Below are positions 1 through 11,305 of a stretch of DNA of 64,000 nucleotides, piece after piece; position 1 is the first letter of the stretch; each line of letters starts with the position of its first letter. The notes under the pieces were generated by a model that did no database searches, had not been told where the DNA came from, and saw only the letters and a list, made by a program, of their open reading frames with translations. The translations under genes and the position numbers were made by a program. The DNA is from Acanthococcus lagerstroemiae (Eukaryota > Arthropoda > Insecta > Hemiptera > Eriococcidae), in the NCBI GenBank assembly GCA_031841125.1, contig CM063112.1:12550603-12614602 (forward strand), given 5' to 3'.

Positions 1-1893
1 ACGGCCGAATGCACTGTATTCAGCGTTGAATAGTACTCAAGAATCACCTCCTTAAATGCGTCGTGCAAACAAAAAATTTCATTTTGTTCAGTAGTGTTAT
101 CAGGTTGTAACAAGGTCTATGCTTCCAACTTTCAAACCAAATTCTGTTGACACAGCCTTATAATTTCATAGTATAATTCAGGGACACGCAAACATTGTCT
201 CATTATCGTGTCTATATCAGAGTGCCAAAAAGCAGAGTATGCGCATTCACTTTTGTTATATTTTCATTCGCCGTGCAACCTCGATCTTTTTCGCGGGTAG
301 CCTCGATCGTCACCCGCGACGCGTTCGCTCATTGACGGGAAAAGTAAAGATGAAAATGGTGGCTTAGCATACTTAGGTGCTCTATCTGTATACGCTCTCT
401 CTGTATGGTTCATTGGTGCGAGTAACAACCATGGCTTTGCTGATACTAGTAATTCCAGCAGATCGAATCTAGTTACGGGCCTTTTTCACTGATATGTAAT
501 AAGTATCTTTTTCCGACTTAATCTTTGTCTTACTTCTTTCTTTGCCTAATGAACTCGCATTTTCTCTTTAATGGTTGAGAAACACCGTCGTCGTTAACCG
601 TCAACGCGTGTCGTTTTCCTGCTCAGGCCGTCTCGTTACTGAATTGCTCCAACTATACACGTATAGGTACAAAGTTTCAATATAAGAAATCGGCATTTTT
701 TCGTCCGCCGACTGGTTATTGCGAACGACAAGAAGAAAGCGTATAAACTCGCGTCGTCGCCTCTACACCATCTTGTGTGCACTTCACTTACCTGTGCATG
801 TGTGCATGGTGCGGTCATATAATGTATAGTTACCTACGTTCGTGTATGTTTGCACGCATTTGTAGTAATGTATCCACTGATCTTGAACAACGCATATTTG
901 ACACTCTTCTCGTCGCCACGTTTTTGAGAAATGCCACTGACCTCAATCGTGATCGTTAAACCTGCCCACAGCTAAATCGTTACGCGCAGAAAAGTTTTCA
1001 GCTTTTTTTCGTACACCTAGAAGCAACGAGTACAGTCGGTACGATGAATTTGAAATACATATTCGAGAGCCGAAGGTATACTTTTCCTCCTATTCGATTG
1101 TTCTTTATCGAATGATGAAAACATGTTCGCTGGGCATGTGAACTGTGAAGTAGAATTGGCTTGGAATGCGTTCGCAAGCTTCGAGATGGAAGTGAGCAGA
1201 ACTTATGCAATTGTTTCGACATACATAGTATTTGTGATCTCGGTGGTCGCATCACAGCTGATGTAAGCTCCATAGGAACGTATGAACTGTAAGCCGACAG
1301 ACCTCATTTTTCGTCGATTCAGTCATGTCGACTTATTCCAAGGAATCGAATTCGGAATTCCTTCCCGAGTATATATAGTTTCTTTACTTCACTAACCAGG
1401 GTGTCTAGTGGTCCCTATGTCTCACAAATTCCCCAAAAGTCGATCTCCAGTCCCTCGTTTTGACTGGAAGTACCCCAGAAAATCAAGTGGAGAGCATTTT
1501 CGCTGTATAAAAGCTAAACCGATGAATTTCCTCATGAAAGTCATTAAAAATCGGCCATACAGCTCAAGAATTCTAGAAGCAAATGAAAGAATACCTGAAC
1601 GGGTTACTCCGAAATTCGTTTACTTGAGGAGTTAGTCAAGAGAATTTGCTTTTGCTCGCAAAGAATTTTATGTCCCTAGTCATCCAGACCATGGGCTATG
1701 TGATTTGGCTTGAGTGAGTTCGATGGAAAAATTTGGAAAGGTACCTGTATGCATTCAAAATAGTTCAGAAATTTTAAGGAACTGGCATTCATTGATCTAT
1801 CGGCATTGTCTTCTTTATATACTTGACCATCCGGATATAGTTATGGGCTGTCACTTAATTGCGGACTATTTCGATGTTTGAATATGAATTTTA
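1..1893. other. Non-coding, probably btsz upstream intron
   Basis: No long reading frame and no recognisable exon was found. Because the exon at 5601 is an internal exon with a clear 3' splice site, this stretch is most simply part of the intron before it. It contains one copy of a dispersed short repeat (225-395). Otherwise I see ordinary AT-rich sequence. Confidence 0.5.
225..395. repeat. Dispersed short repeat, copy 1
   Basis: A block with a CpG-rich core (GCCGTGCAACCTCG, then GACGCGTTCGCTC) recurs near 29388-29525 in the same orientation. The outer parts are roughly inverted, with CATTTTCAT-like sequence on one side and ATGAAAATGG on the other, which suggests a MITE. I could not fix its ends or a target duplication. 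Confidence 0.6.
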
Positions 1894-3982
1894 TCTCTAT
1901 ATATTAAAAACCAAACTTATCCTCCCCCTCCCCCCTCCCGGAGGAAAAACGCACTGCGGGTTGCCTACCTAAAAATTAGAAAAATTGCAGGGGCAGATCA
2001 GATACTTTCAAGGACATAATCTGTTCCAACATGAAAGATCTCCAAGTCTTAAGACATAACCGACATGATAAGACATAAAATGACATAATTACCCATAATC
2101 TTCAAGATCATAAGTCGCTGCAGGTTGCCTACCCTACCCCTTAACAGTTCAATTTTCCAGAGGTAGTCTACCTTTAGGAGGGGGTTCATGGTTGAAAAGG
2201 GAGCCCCTGAAGGGGGAGGAAGGCCCCTATGGGGGCGTGTGAGAGCTCCTGGGTGGATGGCCAGGGATCTTCAAAGGAGATGGAGGGCCATAGTGAGGAC
2301 AAGGGCTCTGAAGGGAGATAAAGCCCAGGGGGTAGTGGTGGGTGAGAGGTCCGCGTGGCGGAGGAAATCCTTGGTAGGAGAGGGTGGCCATTGAGGAAGG
2401 AGGAGGTAATGGTGGGTGAGGATCCTAGAGCGGCAGTAAAATTTTGGTAGATAAAGGCTCGGGGCAGTAAGAGGTACTCATGGTGGAGGAGGGAGCTCCT
2501 GAAGAGGAGGAAAACCACGGTGGTGGTGGGGACTGTAAAGGGAGGTAAAGGCCCCGGGTGGTGGGAGTAATGGTGAGGAAGGGGTCCTGGTGGAGGAGGA
2601 AGTCCTTGGTGAGAGAGGCGGCCGGGGAGGCGAATGAAGGCCATGGTGCGGAAGGTTCTGGTCCCAGGGTGGTCTTGAGGGAAAGGGTTCTTGTACAGGA
2701 GGGGTGGTCATGGTGGTGGAGGCTCCTGATAGGAGGACCAGCGGATCTTTGAAGTGGGTGAGCGAGGACGCTGTAGGGTGATGGAGCCGCGGAAGGGAAA
2801 GCTGTAGAGAGGGACTAAGGCCGCCATTGAGAGGGAATAGAGACTGCGGATCGCCTACCCTGCCACACTAATTGCTCATTTCTCCAACGGTAGCCTACCC
2901 CTAGGAGGTGGTTCATGGTGGAGGGGGCTCCAGAATGGGAAGGAGCCTCAGGAGGGGGATAAAGGCCCTGGGTGGTGAGCGAGGGGGTAATGGTGAGTAA
3001 GAGGTCATGGAGGAGGAGGAAGTCTTGGGTGGGAGAAGGACTGGGGAGGGAAATGAAAGCCATGGTGCGGGAGGGACTGGTGGTGGAGGTCTGAAGAGGA
3101 AGGGCAGTCATGGTGGTGGCAGCTCCTGAGTAGAAGACCAGGGGATCTTCGAGGGAGGCCGTAGAGGAGGAGCAGTGGAAGGGGAAGGCTATAGCGAGGC
3201 CTCAATTGGGGAGGGCGTAGAGATGCGTGAAGAGGTCTTGGTGGTGGTGTGGTACGTGAACAGAAATAAAGGCCATAGTGGTGTGTGGGTGATCGGGGGG
3301 ACGTAGTCCTAATGAGGGAGGGCACTCGGGGTGGAAGTGGGTGATTGGGGGGAGACTAGGTGAAGGACTGGGTGATGATTGGAGGTATGAACGGAGGGTG
3401 CCATGTAGGGGAGAAGCTGTGGACGGAGAAAGTCGTGGAGAAAAGGAGAGGGTAATGTGAAGAGATTAAGGCCCAGACGGTGGAGGCTGGTTGTGGTGGT
3501 TGATGATTGTAGAGGTGAGGAGAAAGTCCAAGGGAGAGGGCCTACCCGGATGTGCAGAAGGGAAGGGTTCGCAGGGGGGATACTGCGAAGGTAAATTACC
3601 ATGAGGTGAGCATTGCAGCCTCTGGTAGGAGATTATGGCCGTTGCGTGGGAGGAGTTTGTGACTGAGGAGGGCTGCGACTGTTGAAGTGTGACCGTGGAG
3701 GCAGAGAGCGACCATGGTGAATGAGAGGGTCGTGGTGAAAGAGGAGGCTCGTGTTGAAGAAAGGATGGAAGGGGCTTCATGGTGGAAGATTGAAGACCGC
3801 TGATAGAGGGGGAGCAAAAGAAGCGCAAAGCAAACCTCAACTCAGGAACAAAAGTTTTAGACCAAACATTGAGGACTGTGATGGTTGAACGAGGCGCGAA
3901 GCGCCAAGCAAGGCCGTCACGAGCGAAGCGAGTGATGGCGGGGGATTGGGCCGCGAAGCGGCCAGTGGGCAAAGCCCCCTAG
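1894..3982 (+). mobile_element. Non-autonomous Helitron
   Basis: The 5' end reads TCTCTATATATTAAAAACC, directly after an A at 1893. The 3' end is CTAG (3979-3982) followed by T at 3983. Fifteen bases before the CTAG is a perfect hairpin, GGCCGC-GAA-GCGGCC, at 3949-3963. This matches the Helitron rules: 5' TC, 3' hairpin plus CTRR, insertion between A and T, no target duplication. No Rep/helicase gene is present, so the element cannot move by itself. Its interior is a G-rich degenerate repeat. Length is 2089 bp. The long proline-rich frames on the opposite strand come from the purine-rich repeat and are not believed to be genes. Confidence 0.82.
2118..3600. repeat. G-rich degenerate higher-order repeat inside the Helitron
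   Basis: A cassette with GCCTACCC followed by a GGTTCATGGT motif occurs at about 2118-2190 and again at about 2845-2917. After each copy come similar GGTGG/GAGGAGG-rich blocks. For example, TCATGGTGGTGG followed by a GCTCCTGA motif is near 2707-2730 and again near 3108-3130. The second copy is shorter, so the unit of about 725 bp has an internal deletion of roughly 300 bp. The + strand is strongly purine-rich. Confidence 0.7.
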
Positions 3983-3983
3983 T

Positions 3984-5372
3984 TTATTTTATAATAATCG
4001 GGCCACCGGCCACGGAGCTATACTCTCGGGCTATGGGCTCGGAAAATGTGATTGTCTATATGTCGCAGAGGTATCCAGCGGCGGAAAGCTAGATGAAGGT
4101 GTTGTTTATGTGCTTGTGGGAGTTGGAGAGGGCCAAAATTTGACTATGGGGGATGTGGCGAGAGTTACGAAGGAAGGTGAGGGCGGGACATGAGAAGAAG
4201 TGGTCCACGATGAGAGGGTCTTCATCTTCACAGTGTGGGCAGTTGTGGGGATATAGGTTAGTGAGAAAATGCGTATGTGCGAGGCGTGTATGTCCAATCC
4301 TTAAGCGGGTGATAATAACTTCCTCACGGCGGGAAGAACGTTGGGACGTTGACCAAGGGACAAGTGCACGCTTGTGCGGATGTCGCCGCTCTTTGAACCA
4401 CTTACGCAGAATGGTCTGGCGAATGGCGGAAGTGGGATCTGCTGAGGTAGGGAGGTGACGAGTGATATAAGGGAGCGCGCTGTGTAGCTTGCTGTGCTGT
4501 TTGATCAGCTGCCTCATTTCCTGGGATACCAAATGGCTTGGAATCCAGATTAGTGAAATGCTCTTGGTGGTGAAGGAAATGAGATGGATGCGTTGGGCGA
4601 GAACGTGCGTTAAAAGGCGATCAGAAATAGACCTTCAGGAGGAAAGTGAATCTGAGAGGACCAGATAGTGGGTGGTGGTGGGTGGGTCTTCAAGCGAGGA
4701 GATTGTGACTAGGCACTGTAAGATAGCATGGAGTTCGGCTGTGTAGATGGAGGCTGTGTTTTTCAGTCGGAATGAGTGTAGTGAATGTAGTGAACTGTCT
4801 ATGGAGTAGGCGTAAGCGGTGCGTCGATTGTACTTTGAACCATCAGTGAAGCGTAATATACGGTCTGGAAAGCTGTCCAGAATTTCTTGCAAACGTGTCC
4901 GATAAAATTTGGGGAGGGGGTGTAAATTTTTTAGGGAATTCTGTAAGTTCAAAATTGCATGGGGAAGGTTCAACAACAAGGGTGGGGAGGATGTATGGAT
5001 TGTTGATAGTGAATTTTAGGAAAAGGTACGGGACAGCGTCCCTTCAAAGTGTGACCGTAATTTAGGAACAGGGGTGTTATTTGAAGGGTTAAAGAGATAC
5101 TCATAGGCAGGAAGATTAGGGTTGTGTGCTATCGTAACGAGAAGTTTGGCAGTGAGTTGCATTCGGCGGTAAGAGAGAGGAGGAATTCCAGCATCGACAC
5201 ACGTACTCAAAGCTGGGCTAGTGCGAAAGGCGTCAATGGTGATACGTAAACCCGTATTTTGAAGAGTGTCAAAAAGTTTTAAGTATGAGGGAGGGGCAAG
5301 TCCATATATGGGTGATCTGTAATCCATGATAGATCGGATCAGAGTCTGGTATAACTGAATGAGTAGTTATCT
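3984..5372 (-). mobile_element. 5'-truncated LINE (Jockey-like)
   Basis: This is the 3' part of a non-LTR retrotransposon on the - strand. It carries the end of the reverse transcriptase, an RNase H domain and a C-terminal Cys/His segment. The A/T-rich end TATTATAAAATAAA (- strand) touches the Helitron junction at 3983, so the Helitron may have landed in the LINE tail. The reading frame runs into a stop near 5372, where recognisable similarity ends. That is taken as the 5' truncation point. Confidence 0.78.
4089..5372 (-). pseudogene. LINE ORF2 C-terminal part: RT end, RNase H, C-terminal domain
   Basis: One frame can be followed from about 5372 to the stop at 4089, broken by only two in-frame stops (TAA at about 5016, TGA at about 4635). 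The first part resembles the reverse-transcriptase thumb (IRSIMDYRSPIYGLAPP). The middle part is an RNase H: FTDGSK gives the first Asp, TAELHAI the Glu, LSDSLSS the second Asp, and WIPSHLV the His region. The end has CPHCEDEDPLIVDHFFSCPA, the Cys/His pattern at the C-terminus of Jockey-type ORF2 proteins. With two stops and no RT core or endonuclease it is inactive. Confidence 0.85.
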
Positions 5373-5600
5373 GCTACATCCTGGGCCGGCATTGCGGACC
5401 CGTGACCTGCAGTCCTAGTTGAAGCCAAAAATCGATAGGAACTCCCCGTACCCGGGTCCACAGGATCACGGCTACAGAGAGCGGAAGTCCAACGGTCTCG
5501 ATATTGTTTCTGTGATTTGGATTGGTCAGTCAAGTGCAAAAACAACGATAAGTTTTCCTCGTACTGTACCCTAACATCGTTTTTCTTTGTTTTGTTACAG

Positions 5601-5785
5601 ACGAGAAGCGATTCCATGGCGAGCGTGTACTCTGGAGCTGGAGAAGGTCGATACGGCGTCGTTCCAGTCCGCGGAGAAGTGGAGTTCAGTTTGCAGTATA
5701 ATTACAAGGCAGGCGATGTTGAAATTCACGTCAAACGGTGCTCCGATTTGGCTCCGGTCGACATTAAAAGAAATAGATCTGATCC
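5601..5785 (+). CDS. btsz: Bitesize (synaptotagmin-like), exon: start of C2A
   Basis: First btsz exon in the window, 61 codons plus 2 nt. The 3' splice site is TTTGTTACAG ending at 5600, and the 5' splice site GTGAGT starts at 5786. The peptide opens with a Ser-rich segment (TRSDSMASVYSGAGEGRYG) that I recognise from insect Bitesize just before C2A. C2A then begins at GEVEFSLQYNYKAGDVEIHV. Calcium loop 1 is in VDIKRNRSDP. The last codon is split (CC + G of the next exon). In Drosophila, Bitesize is a membrane-phospholipid-binding protein that organises apical actin with Moesin in epithelia. The upstream exons are outside the window. A Met at 5616 could in principle start a short isoform, but the clear acceptor argues for an internal exon. 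Confidence 0.93.
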
Positions 5786-6444
5786 GTGAGTTGTAATTTG
5801 TTATCTGCATCTAGTTTCAGTGTTTTCTTATTCTGTTTTGTCGTAATTTACCGGAAAAGTTTCATTGGAAAAGGACTGGCAGCTCGACACTCGACCTGGT
5901 TGGAGTTGCGGGTGTCGAAGATCGCGAATTACGTTCACGAGAAGCTGTTCACACGTCCCAGTGCCTGACATTTGAGTATTCTGTTATTCTATTGCCCATG
6001 TTCGTAATTTTCGTTTGAGGTACCCAGTTGTGAAGATGCCTCCATTGACACGAGTGTTGGACCCAACATTGCCTTATGTGAGACTTGTGGCAAAATTGTG
6101 TCGGCTCTATCCACTTTGAGATAACCTCAGTCTCACTTGAGGCTTGAGGCAACGGTTTTCGACCTGAAATTTCCTCATCTGAGGCTTGTGGTAAAATTGT
6201 ATCGGCTTCGCCGATTTTGAGAGGATCCTGCGTTTTGATTGGCTGGAAATTGAGAAACTTTTGGCCACAAGTTTCATTTGTGGCGATTTTATATACTGAG
6301 GCTCTGTGACCATTTTTTGTCAATCAGGTGTCACTGACGCGATACTCGAAAGGGTAGTTCCTGTGGCCGGGGGTGCGGTGTCATAGGGGCCACTTTGGCA
6401 TGCGTGCATCGCCATACGTCCCACCACACCATACCCTAAGCGTA

Positions 6445-6666
6445 GTGGTCTGGTTGGCCGAGTGGATAGCGCGTTGGTCTCAGAATTCGGAGGTCCCGGG
6501 TTCGAGCCCACGTAGCAACTCGCTAGAATTTTCGACCTAGGCCAGTTTTTCGGCCAGGAGGGAAGAAGGCTAAGACAGCCCTAACTGCCTCCCCGATGTC
6601 TCTGAAGTAATGCTCGAAAGGGCGGATTCCAGGACTCGGATGGAGAGCAAATTAAGAAAAAAAAAG
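6445..6666 (+). mobile_element. tRNA-derived SINE, copy 1
   Basis: The head carries a pol III A box (TGGCCGAGTGG) and a B box (GGTTCGAGCCC). A conserved body with CGACCTAGGCC and GGCTAAGACAGCCCTAACTG follows, and the element ends in an A-rich tail. It is flanked by imperfect 14-bp duplications, ATACCCTAAGCGTA (6431-6444) and ATACCCAAGGCGTA (6667-6680). Copies of the same family lie at 41599-41822 (- strand) and 50398-50620 (+ strand). It is a SINE rather than a tRNA gene: there is no 3' acceptor strand and the body continues after the B box. Confidence 0.88.
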
Positions 6667-7559
6667 ATACCCAAGGCGTAATGTCAAGTAAAATCTATGA
6701 ATCTAAAACGTGGAAGTCGTGAGTTCAGTTTTCTCGTTGAAACTAAAAACCGAAATATTTTCAAGGTTATGAAGAAAAAAAGTTGAGAGAATGGGTTTTA
6801 TTGTTCTGTTTTCACATGTTCTATTTATTTACCAGTTATATTATCGTTGTATTTACTATGTATACCATCTGACGGTTTTGTTTACCTTCCGTTTTAGCAC
6901 ATTAACGTAAATTTACAATTGTTTGAAACGTCGTCTCCCCTCGTGTAGAAGAAAACGGAACCGGAGAGCTGAGAGATCCTGTGACCATAAGGCTAGAGTT
7001 TCTGGTTCGCTGTATGTTGTCGAAGAAATTCTTTTGAGAAACGACGTAGACGAATCTTAAACTATTCAACAACCTGACCTCTGCCCCCTTTCTTGAAGGG
7101 AACTGAGGGACGGATCTCCAGCTGTTCAAATTTGGTCTTAGACTAAAAAAGGCCTCGAACTATTTGTGAACTATAAATTAAAATTCAATCAATCTTGACC
7201 GAGCTTTGACATGCTTGACAGAGTCGTAATAAGTCTTAATGAGTATTCTTCTCTTTTTTCTGCGCTTACACATATGTTTCCTTCTGTCTCCGAAAATTGG
7301 TGCTCTATGACTCCTCATTCTGTCTCCTTCGCGCACAATTTTTGCAATTTTTTCCTGCTCATTTCCTCTTTGAATATTGCGAAAAAACCACGAAAAAAAA
7401 AGAAGTCTTCGGATCATTATTTTGTGTCACGGCAGGTACATACTACATAGGACTTATGGACCTCACACATTTTGCAGCAACTTGTCCTTAATGCACCCTC
7501 ATCTCTACCTAATTTCCTTACTTTCTTCACACATGACCACCGTGAATTGGAAAACTAAT

Positions 7560-8204
7560 TAGGCGTAGCGTTTTCCCTGGGAGGGGGAGGAGGGGGGGGT
7601 AAAAGTAGTGAAAGTCTCAGTTGACTCAACCAACCCTGTCGAAAGAGGGGGAAAAAAGGGGTAATAAATACCCCGGGCCTGGACTTTTAAGGGGCCCGAT
7701 ATTTTTAAAAGGCCTGAGCTTCAATCATACACTGTACATGAAATCAGCAATCACTCCTTACACCGTGAAAGAAACCTCTTATACCGTAATTTATAATTTT
7801 TTCTTATGTAACAAAAGAACAAATTGATCTGGAAGGAGAGGGGCCCGTGGAAAGTCCCCCAAACCTTATTTTTCTCTCTGCGAGACTGGACTGAACTCAA
7901 AATTTCCAAGTATCGAAGTTAAAGAAAAAACTTTTTTTGATTTGGTAGATTTTTCCAGCTGACTCAACTCAAAATTTTCAACTATCAAAGCAAAAAAAAA
8001 GCCTTCTGACTTGTTGGATTTTCCCCACTTCTCAACTCAATTCTCAAAAACCAGTGCCAAAAAAAAAAGGAAAAAAAAAACTTTTGACCTGTTGGATTTT
8101 TTCAACTCCGCCTGACTGAAATGGTAAATCTTCCCAATAATTCTGAATGAAAAATTCCTAAAGGGGGTAAAATTCCCCCTCCCCCCTCCGTCGGTACGTC
8201 CCTG
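7560..8204. mobile_element. hAT-type MITE, ACGTACC family
   Basis: Flanked by perfect 8-bp duplications AAACTAAT (7552-7559 and 8205-8212). The right end is CGGTACGTCCCTG; the left end (TAGGCGTAGCG) has decayed. The interior repeats pyrimidine-rich blocks (GACTCAACTCAAAATTT, TTTTGACCTGTTGGATTTT) and has G/C tracts near both ends. A better-preserved relative lies at 55717-56108 and a third end at about 45024. No transposase frame is present. Confidence 0.75.
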
Positions 8205-9200
8205 AAACTAATCGAGAAATTCAAAAACAAAATCACCCTTTGCCCGTGAAGGATAAGTAAACGACATTCACGCTGTTTCTGGATTAACTTGCACCGAAAC
8301 TCGGATCGCGTAGCGTTCGGTTGGCATGACGTGACGTCATCGCTACAGGGTGCTCATCGAGGTACCATTTTTCATGCAGTGCAACTTACATGCGTTATTT
8401 CTTTTTTTCTATGGATTTTTTTAAAAATTCTGCTTCGGCAGTAGTTTTCTGAATGCTTCGTACTAAGCGTGTACACAATGTAATGCGATACTAAAATTTT
8501 GTCCGGGACCCTATTATAGAACCCATCATTAGTACTCTCAGTCCCAGTATAGTCAAACGTGAATTATAATACTACCTACTGTTATAGTATACTGCTGTGT
8601 CTCGATTATATTGCGTACGATTTTTTTATTTTTCAAATTTACCGTCCTGTGCAAGTGCGCAGTTTGCACATAAGGTAAATCCCATGCTGTTAGCAGGGAG
8701 AGTACAAAGCTTCAGTCTGATCAGTAAACCGAATAGATGCTTACAGGTCAAATGTTTGAAAAATTAGGGACAGGGGCACGACGACCAGTCTCCACACGTT
8801 CTGCTGATTCAACTTTCTATTGTGATTCACTCACTGTGTATGACATTCTTCATTTACTGTTCATACAATTTGAATGATCAGTTTAGGGTTAATGTGCACT
8901 TCTAACTTTCTTTACTGCTCCGTTATGCCCTTTTAATGTTCCCCAGTTACTGTGCTAATATTCTTTTTTAATGTGCCGATAAATCGCACCCTTAAGTAAT
9001 TCGTTTCGTTTGTATTCGTCTTTACGTTTTTAAAATTCCTATTCTTAAACTGGTATTCGATATTCGTTAGGAGTATTATAGTGGCAGAAATACTTTTGAA
9101 ATGCAACCTACAACAACGAAAGTGAAAGTATACTTAATTATTTTCCATTTTTTGGTGTTTTTTTTTTGAGCACTTGTTCTTGGCTGAGAAACTAATATTT

Positions 9201-9239
9201 CATTATTCTACGTTATTCTATACCAAACGTAGAATAATG
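9201..9239. repeat. Hairpin, 14-bp stem
   Basis: CATTATTCTACGTT (9201-9214) is the exact reverse complement of AACGTAGAATAATG (9226-9239), with an 11-base loop. More TTATTCTACG/CGTAAAATAA pieces follow to about 9298. It is probably part of a short palindromic repeat. Confidence 0.8.
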
Positions 9240-9429
9240 TAAAATAACTCAATTATTCTACGCGTAAAATAACTGTAAATTTACGCCAGTTATTCTCAGG
9301 AACAACCCTGCTTCCATCAGGGTTCATCTGTGGGAGTTTTTTTCCTCCTACATATTATTATGTCCTTTTAGTTTTTTCTTTTTAAACCCCGTCACCATGG
9401 CAGGGTAGCACATACAGAGGAGAGACGGT

Positions 9430-10015
9430 ACTTACATCGTAATTGATCAGACAGAATTTTCATTTACGATGTTCACCTTCCTCATTTTTGGTAAAACGAA
9501 TGACGTTTTTCTTCGAGATTGCTCACTTGGCCTGGCTGTATCTTGAGATCTGTTAATCCGAAAATTTTTCTATGAGGTGGACCTCATTTCGCATGTGTTC
9601 GAGAGAGAAGCACGATACTGTCATTCGCAGCTCTACCACCTCTCAATGTAGAGACAAACAGCTTTTTGTGTTTTCCCACAAACAGTGGCGTAGCCAGGAT
9701 TCTCCCAAGGGGGGGGGGATATAAGATTTTCAAGGGAGAAAAAAAATCGAAAATTGAAGTATTTTTTATATGTTGCCGATATTAGAGGACCATTTTATGA
9801 AAAATGAAGGTAAAATTACTGCTCGAGCAAATTTTTTTCGAAAAAACGTGTTTTAAAGGCGAAAATTTGCTCATTTTTGCACATTTTACATTCAATTTCA
9901 GGTGCCTTGGGGGAGGCATTCGCCCCTTTCGCCCCCCTGGCTACGCCACTGCCCACAAAACAGTTTTTCTTTTTGGAGATAACACCTTTTGGGAAGAAAC
10001 GTTTCAATTGTAGTT
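9430..10015 (+). repeat. Inverted-repeat arm A (pairs with 13290-14050)
   Basis: This arm matches the reverse complement of about 13290-14050. Shared blocks include TTCGAGATTGCTCACTT, CATTTCGCATGTGTTCGAGA and GCTCTACCAC-TCTCAATGT. A 269-bp MITE interrupts arm A at 9683-9951. The arm lies about 500 bp upstream of the 10518 exon, and its partner lies downstream of the 11144 exon. Confidence 0.82.
9683..9951. mobile_element. hAT-type MITE, CAGTGGCGTAGCC family
   Basis: Perfect 16-bp terminal inverted repeats (CAGTGGCGTAGCCAGG / CCTGGCTACGCCACTG) are flanked by a perfect 8-bp duplication CCCACAAA (9675-9682 and 9952-9959). G/C tracts lie just inside the ends. Length is 269 bp with no coding capacity. 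The 8-bp duplication and CAG-type ends are characteristic of hAT elements. The insertion is confirmed by the uninterrupted copy of the surrounding sequence in arm A'. Confidence 0.92.
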
Positions 10016-10517
10016 ATTGACAGTCGAGCTACGTCACTCTATTACTGGAATAAACCTCCTGGCCCTGCGAAAAATCCTTCCTGCTTTCACTACAATCCTC
10101 ATTTAATTGAAAAAAAAATCGATTTCCATTCAAATGGGAAGCAAAAAATTATTGATATCGTGGCGTTGCTCGATCGACGTGCAAATCGTTGCGTCAGAAC
10201 AAACGTTCGCTTTATTCTCAGCATTCGAATTCGCTTAGCGTTGACTTTTTTTCTCTCATTCCTTTCTGGCTCTCTGTCTATCATTGTGGAAAATAGTGCA
10301 CTAAGCCGGATGTTCGTTGGTCAAGAAAGTCATGCTCTGCCCGAGGGCATGAAAGTATCGAAAGAAAGAAAAAAAAGGTCGCGCGCCAGCCGTAAAAATC
10401 GTGAAATTCAGGAGTTTATCAACTGTGTAGAATGTATCCATACATTAATCGCGGTTTTGCGAAACAATTTCACCGTACACGACAGTATTATGCTAATCGG
10501 TTGTACTTTTTCCCCAG

Positions 10518-10620
10518 GTATGTCAAAGTGTATCTGTTGCCAGACAAATCAAAAAGCGGAAAGCGCAAAACGCGCGTCAAGAAGCACACGCTGAGTCCGG
10601 TATTCGACGAGGTCTTGAAG
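10518..10620 (+). CDS. btsz: Bitesize exon: C2A middle
   Basis: 103-nt exon with acceptor TCCCCAG (AG at 10516-10517) and donor GTACGT at 10621. Its first base completes the Pro codon of the SDPYVK motif. The peptide includes [20 protein letters not shown] and a basic stretch KVKK-like ([16 protein letters not shown]), the polybasic strand that binds acidic lipids in C2 domains. It ends in phase 0. The next intron is 523 bp. Confidence 0.95.
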
Positions 10621-11143
10621 GTACGTACAGCATACGGTCCCTTTTTGTTGTCGGACTGCGGACATTGTACCCAGTGGTATGGAAAATACAGTTTGTAAAA
10701 TGCTGCAGATGCGTTAATTACTCCGGAGGATTCTCTTGCTCTGCCAGTTGCTCTCTCTCTCTCTCTCTCTCTCGAATTATTATGCATCGCCGTTGATAAT
10801 AGTATTCTGGTCTAGATGAGAATAATGCGCGCGATTTCAAACGTAATTTTGTGCCTACATCGTACCCACGTAATGACGTACCGAGCGTGAAATTTCGTCA
10901 TTGTTGATGGAATGTTGCCGTATTTCGTAATAATTAAAATTTGTCGGAAAATCAGCGTCGTTTTAGAATATCAATCTTTTTTTTCTTTTTTTTTTTTTTT
11001 GTTTGTTAGAAGTTGAACGGAAACTAATTAAGCATTTTTAATTATCGCCTGCTAAAAAGAGGAAAATTGGAATGTGATACGGGTATTAATGATCCGGCCG
11101 GACGTTATTATTTGTCAACTTACCTTGTGCATTTTCGTTGCAG
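10621..11143 (+). other. btsz intron, 523 bp
   Basis: GTACGT...TTTCGTTGCAG intron. It contains a (CT)n run at 10751-10773 and a T-rich stretch near 10976-11002. Nothing else is recognisable. Confidence 0.9.
10751..10773. repeat. (CT)n microsatellite
   Basis: About eleven CT dinucleotides in a row, inside the short btsz intron. Confidence 0.95.
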
Positions 11144-11305
11144 TATCACGTGTCGCTGAAGGAACTGGAATCGAGAACGCTATGGCTCAGTGTTTGGCAT
11201 TCGGACATATTCGGCAGAAACGACTTCTTGGGCGAAGTCGTCGTACCTTTGGTGAATAAGGTATTCGACGATCCGGTGCCGAAAATCTACGTATTGAGGG
11301 AAAGG
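11144..11305 (+). CDS. btsz: Bitesize exon: C2A end
   Basis: Exactly 54 codons, phase 0 at both ends; acceptor TTTCGTTGCAG, donor GTAAGT at 11306. The peptide has SRTLWLSVWHSDIFGRNDFL then GEVVV, the calcium loop-3 strand of C2A. Aligned to the synaptotagmin pattern (DxDxxxxxD), the first Asp is His here (W-H-S-D-I-F-G-R-N-D) while the two later Asp residues are kept. Full calcium coordination is therefore doubtful. Exons 10518 and 11144 together are 265 nt, so skipping both would shift the frame. Confidence 0.95.

Larger units (their letters stand above)
5786..10517 (+). other. btsz intron (4732 bp) after the C2A start exon
   Basis: GTGAGT...CCCCAG intron with no other exon seen. It holds a loose duplication of about 104-bp spacing near 6062-6222, a SINE (6445-6666), a hAT-type MITE (7560-8204), a hairpin cluster (9201-9298) and an inverted-repeat arm (about 9430-10015) that itself carries a MITE. 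The stretches 6681-7551 and 8213-9200 look like ordinary AT-rich intron. Confidence 0.85.

Noticed and set aside
1408..1635. 75-codon + strand frame as an upstream btsz exon
   Set aside because: No similarity to Bitesize that I recognise and no convincing acceptor or donor at its edges.
2186..3972. Several long proline- and serine-rich frames on the - strand
   Set aside because: They lie in the purine-rich Helitron repeat, overlap each other in different frames and show no domain. Low-complexity sequence without stops explains them.
5339..5617. 92-codon - strand frame overlapping the first btsz exon
   Set aside because: It overlaps a conserved exon on the other strand and the LINE border, and resembles no known protein.
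6460..6520. tRNA gene at the SINE head
   Set aside because: A and B boxes are present but no acceptor stem closes, and the same body follows in three copies.
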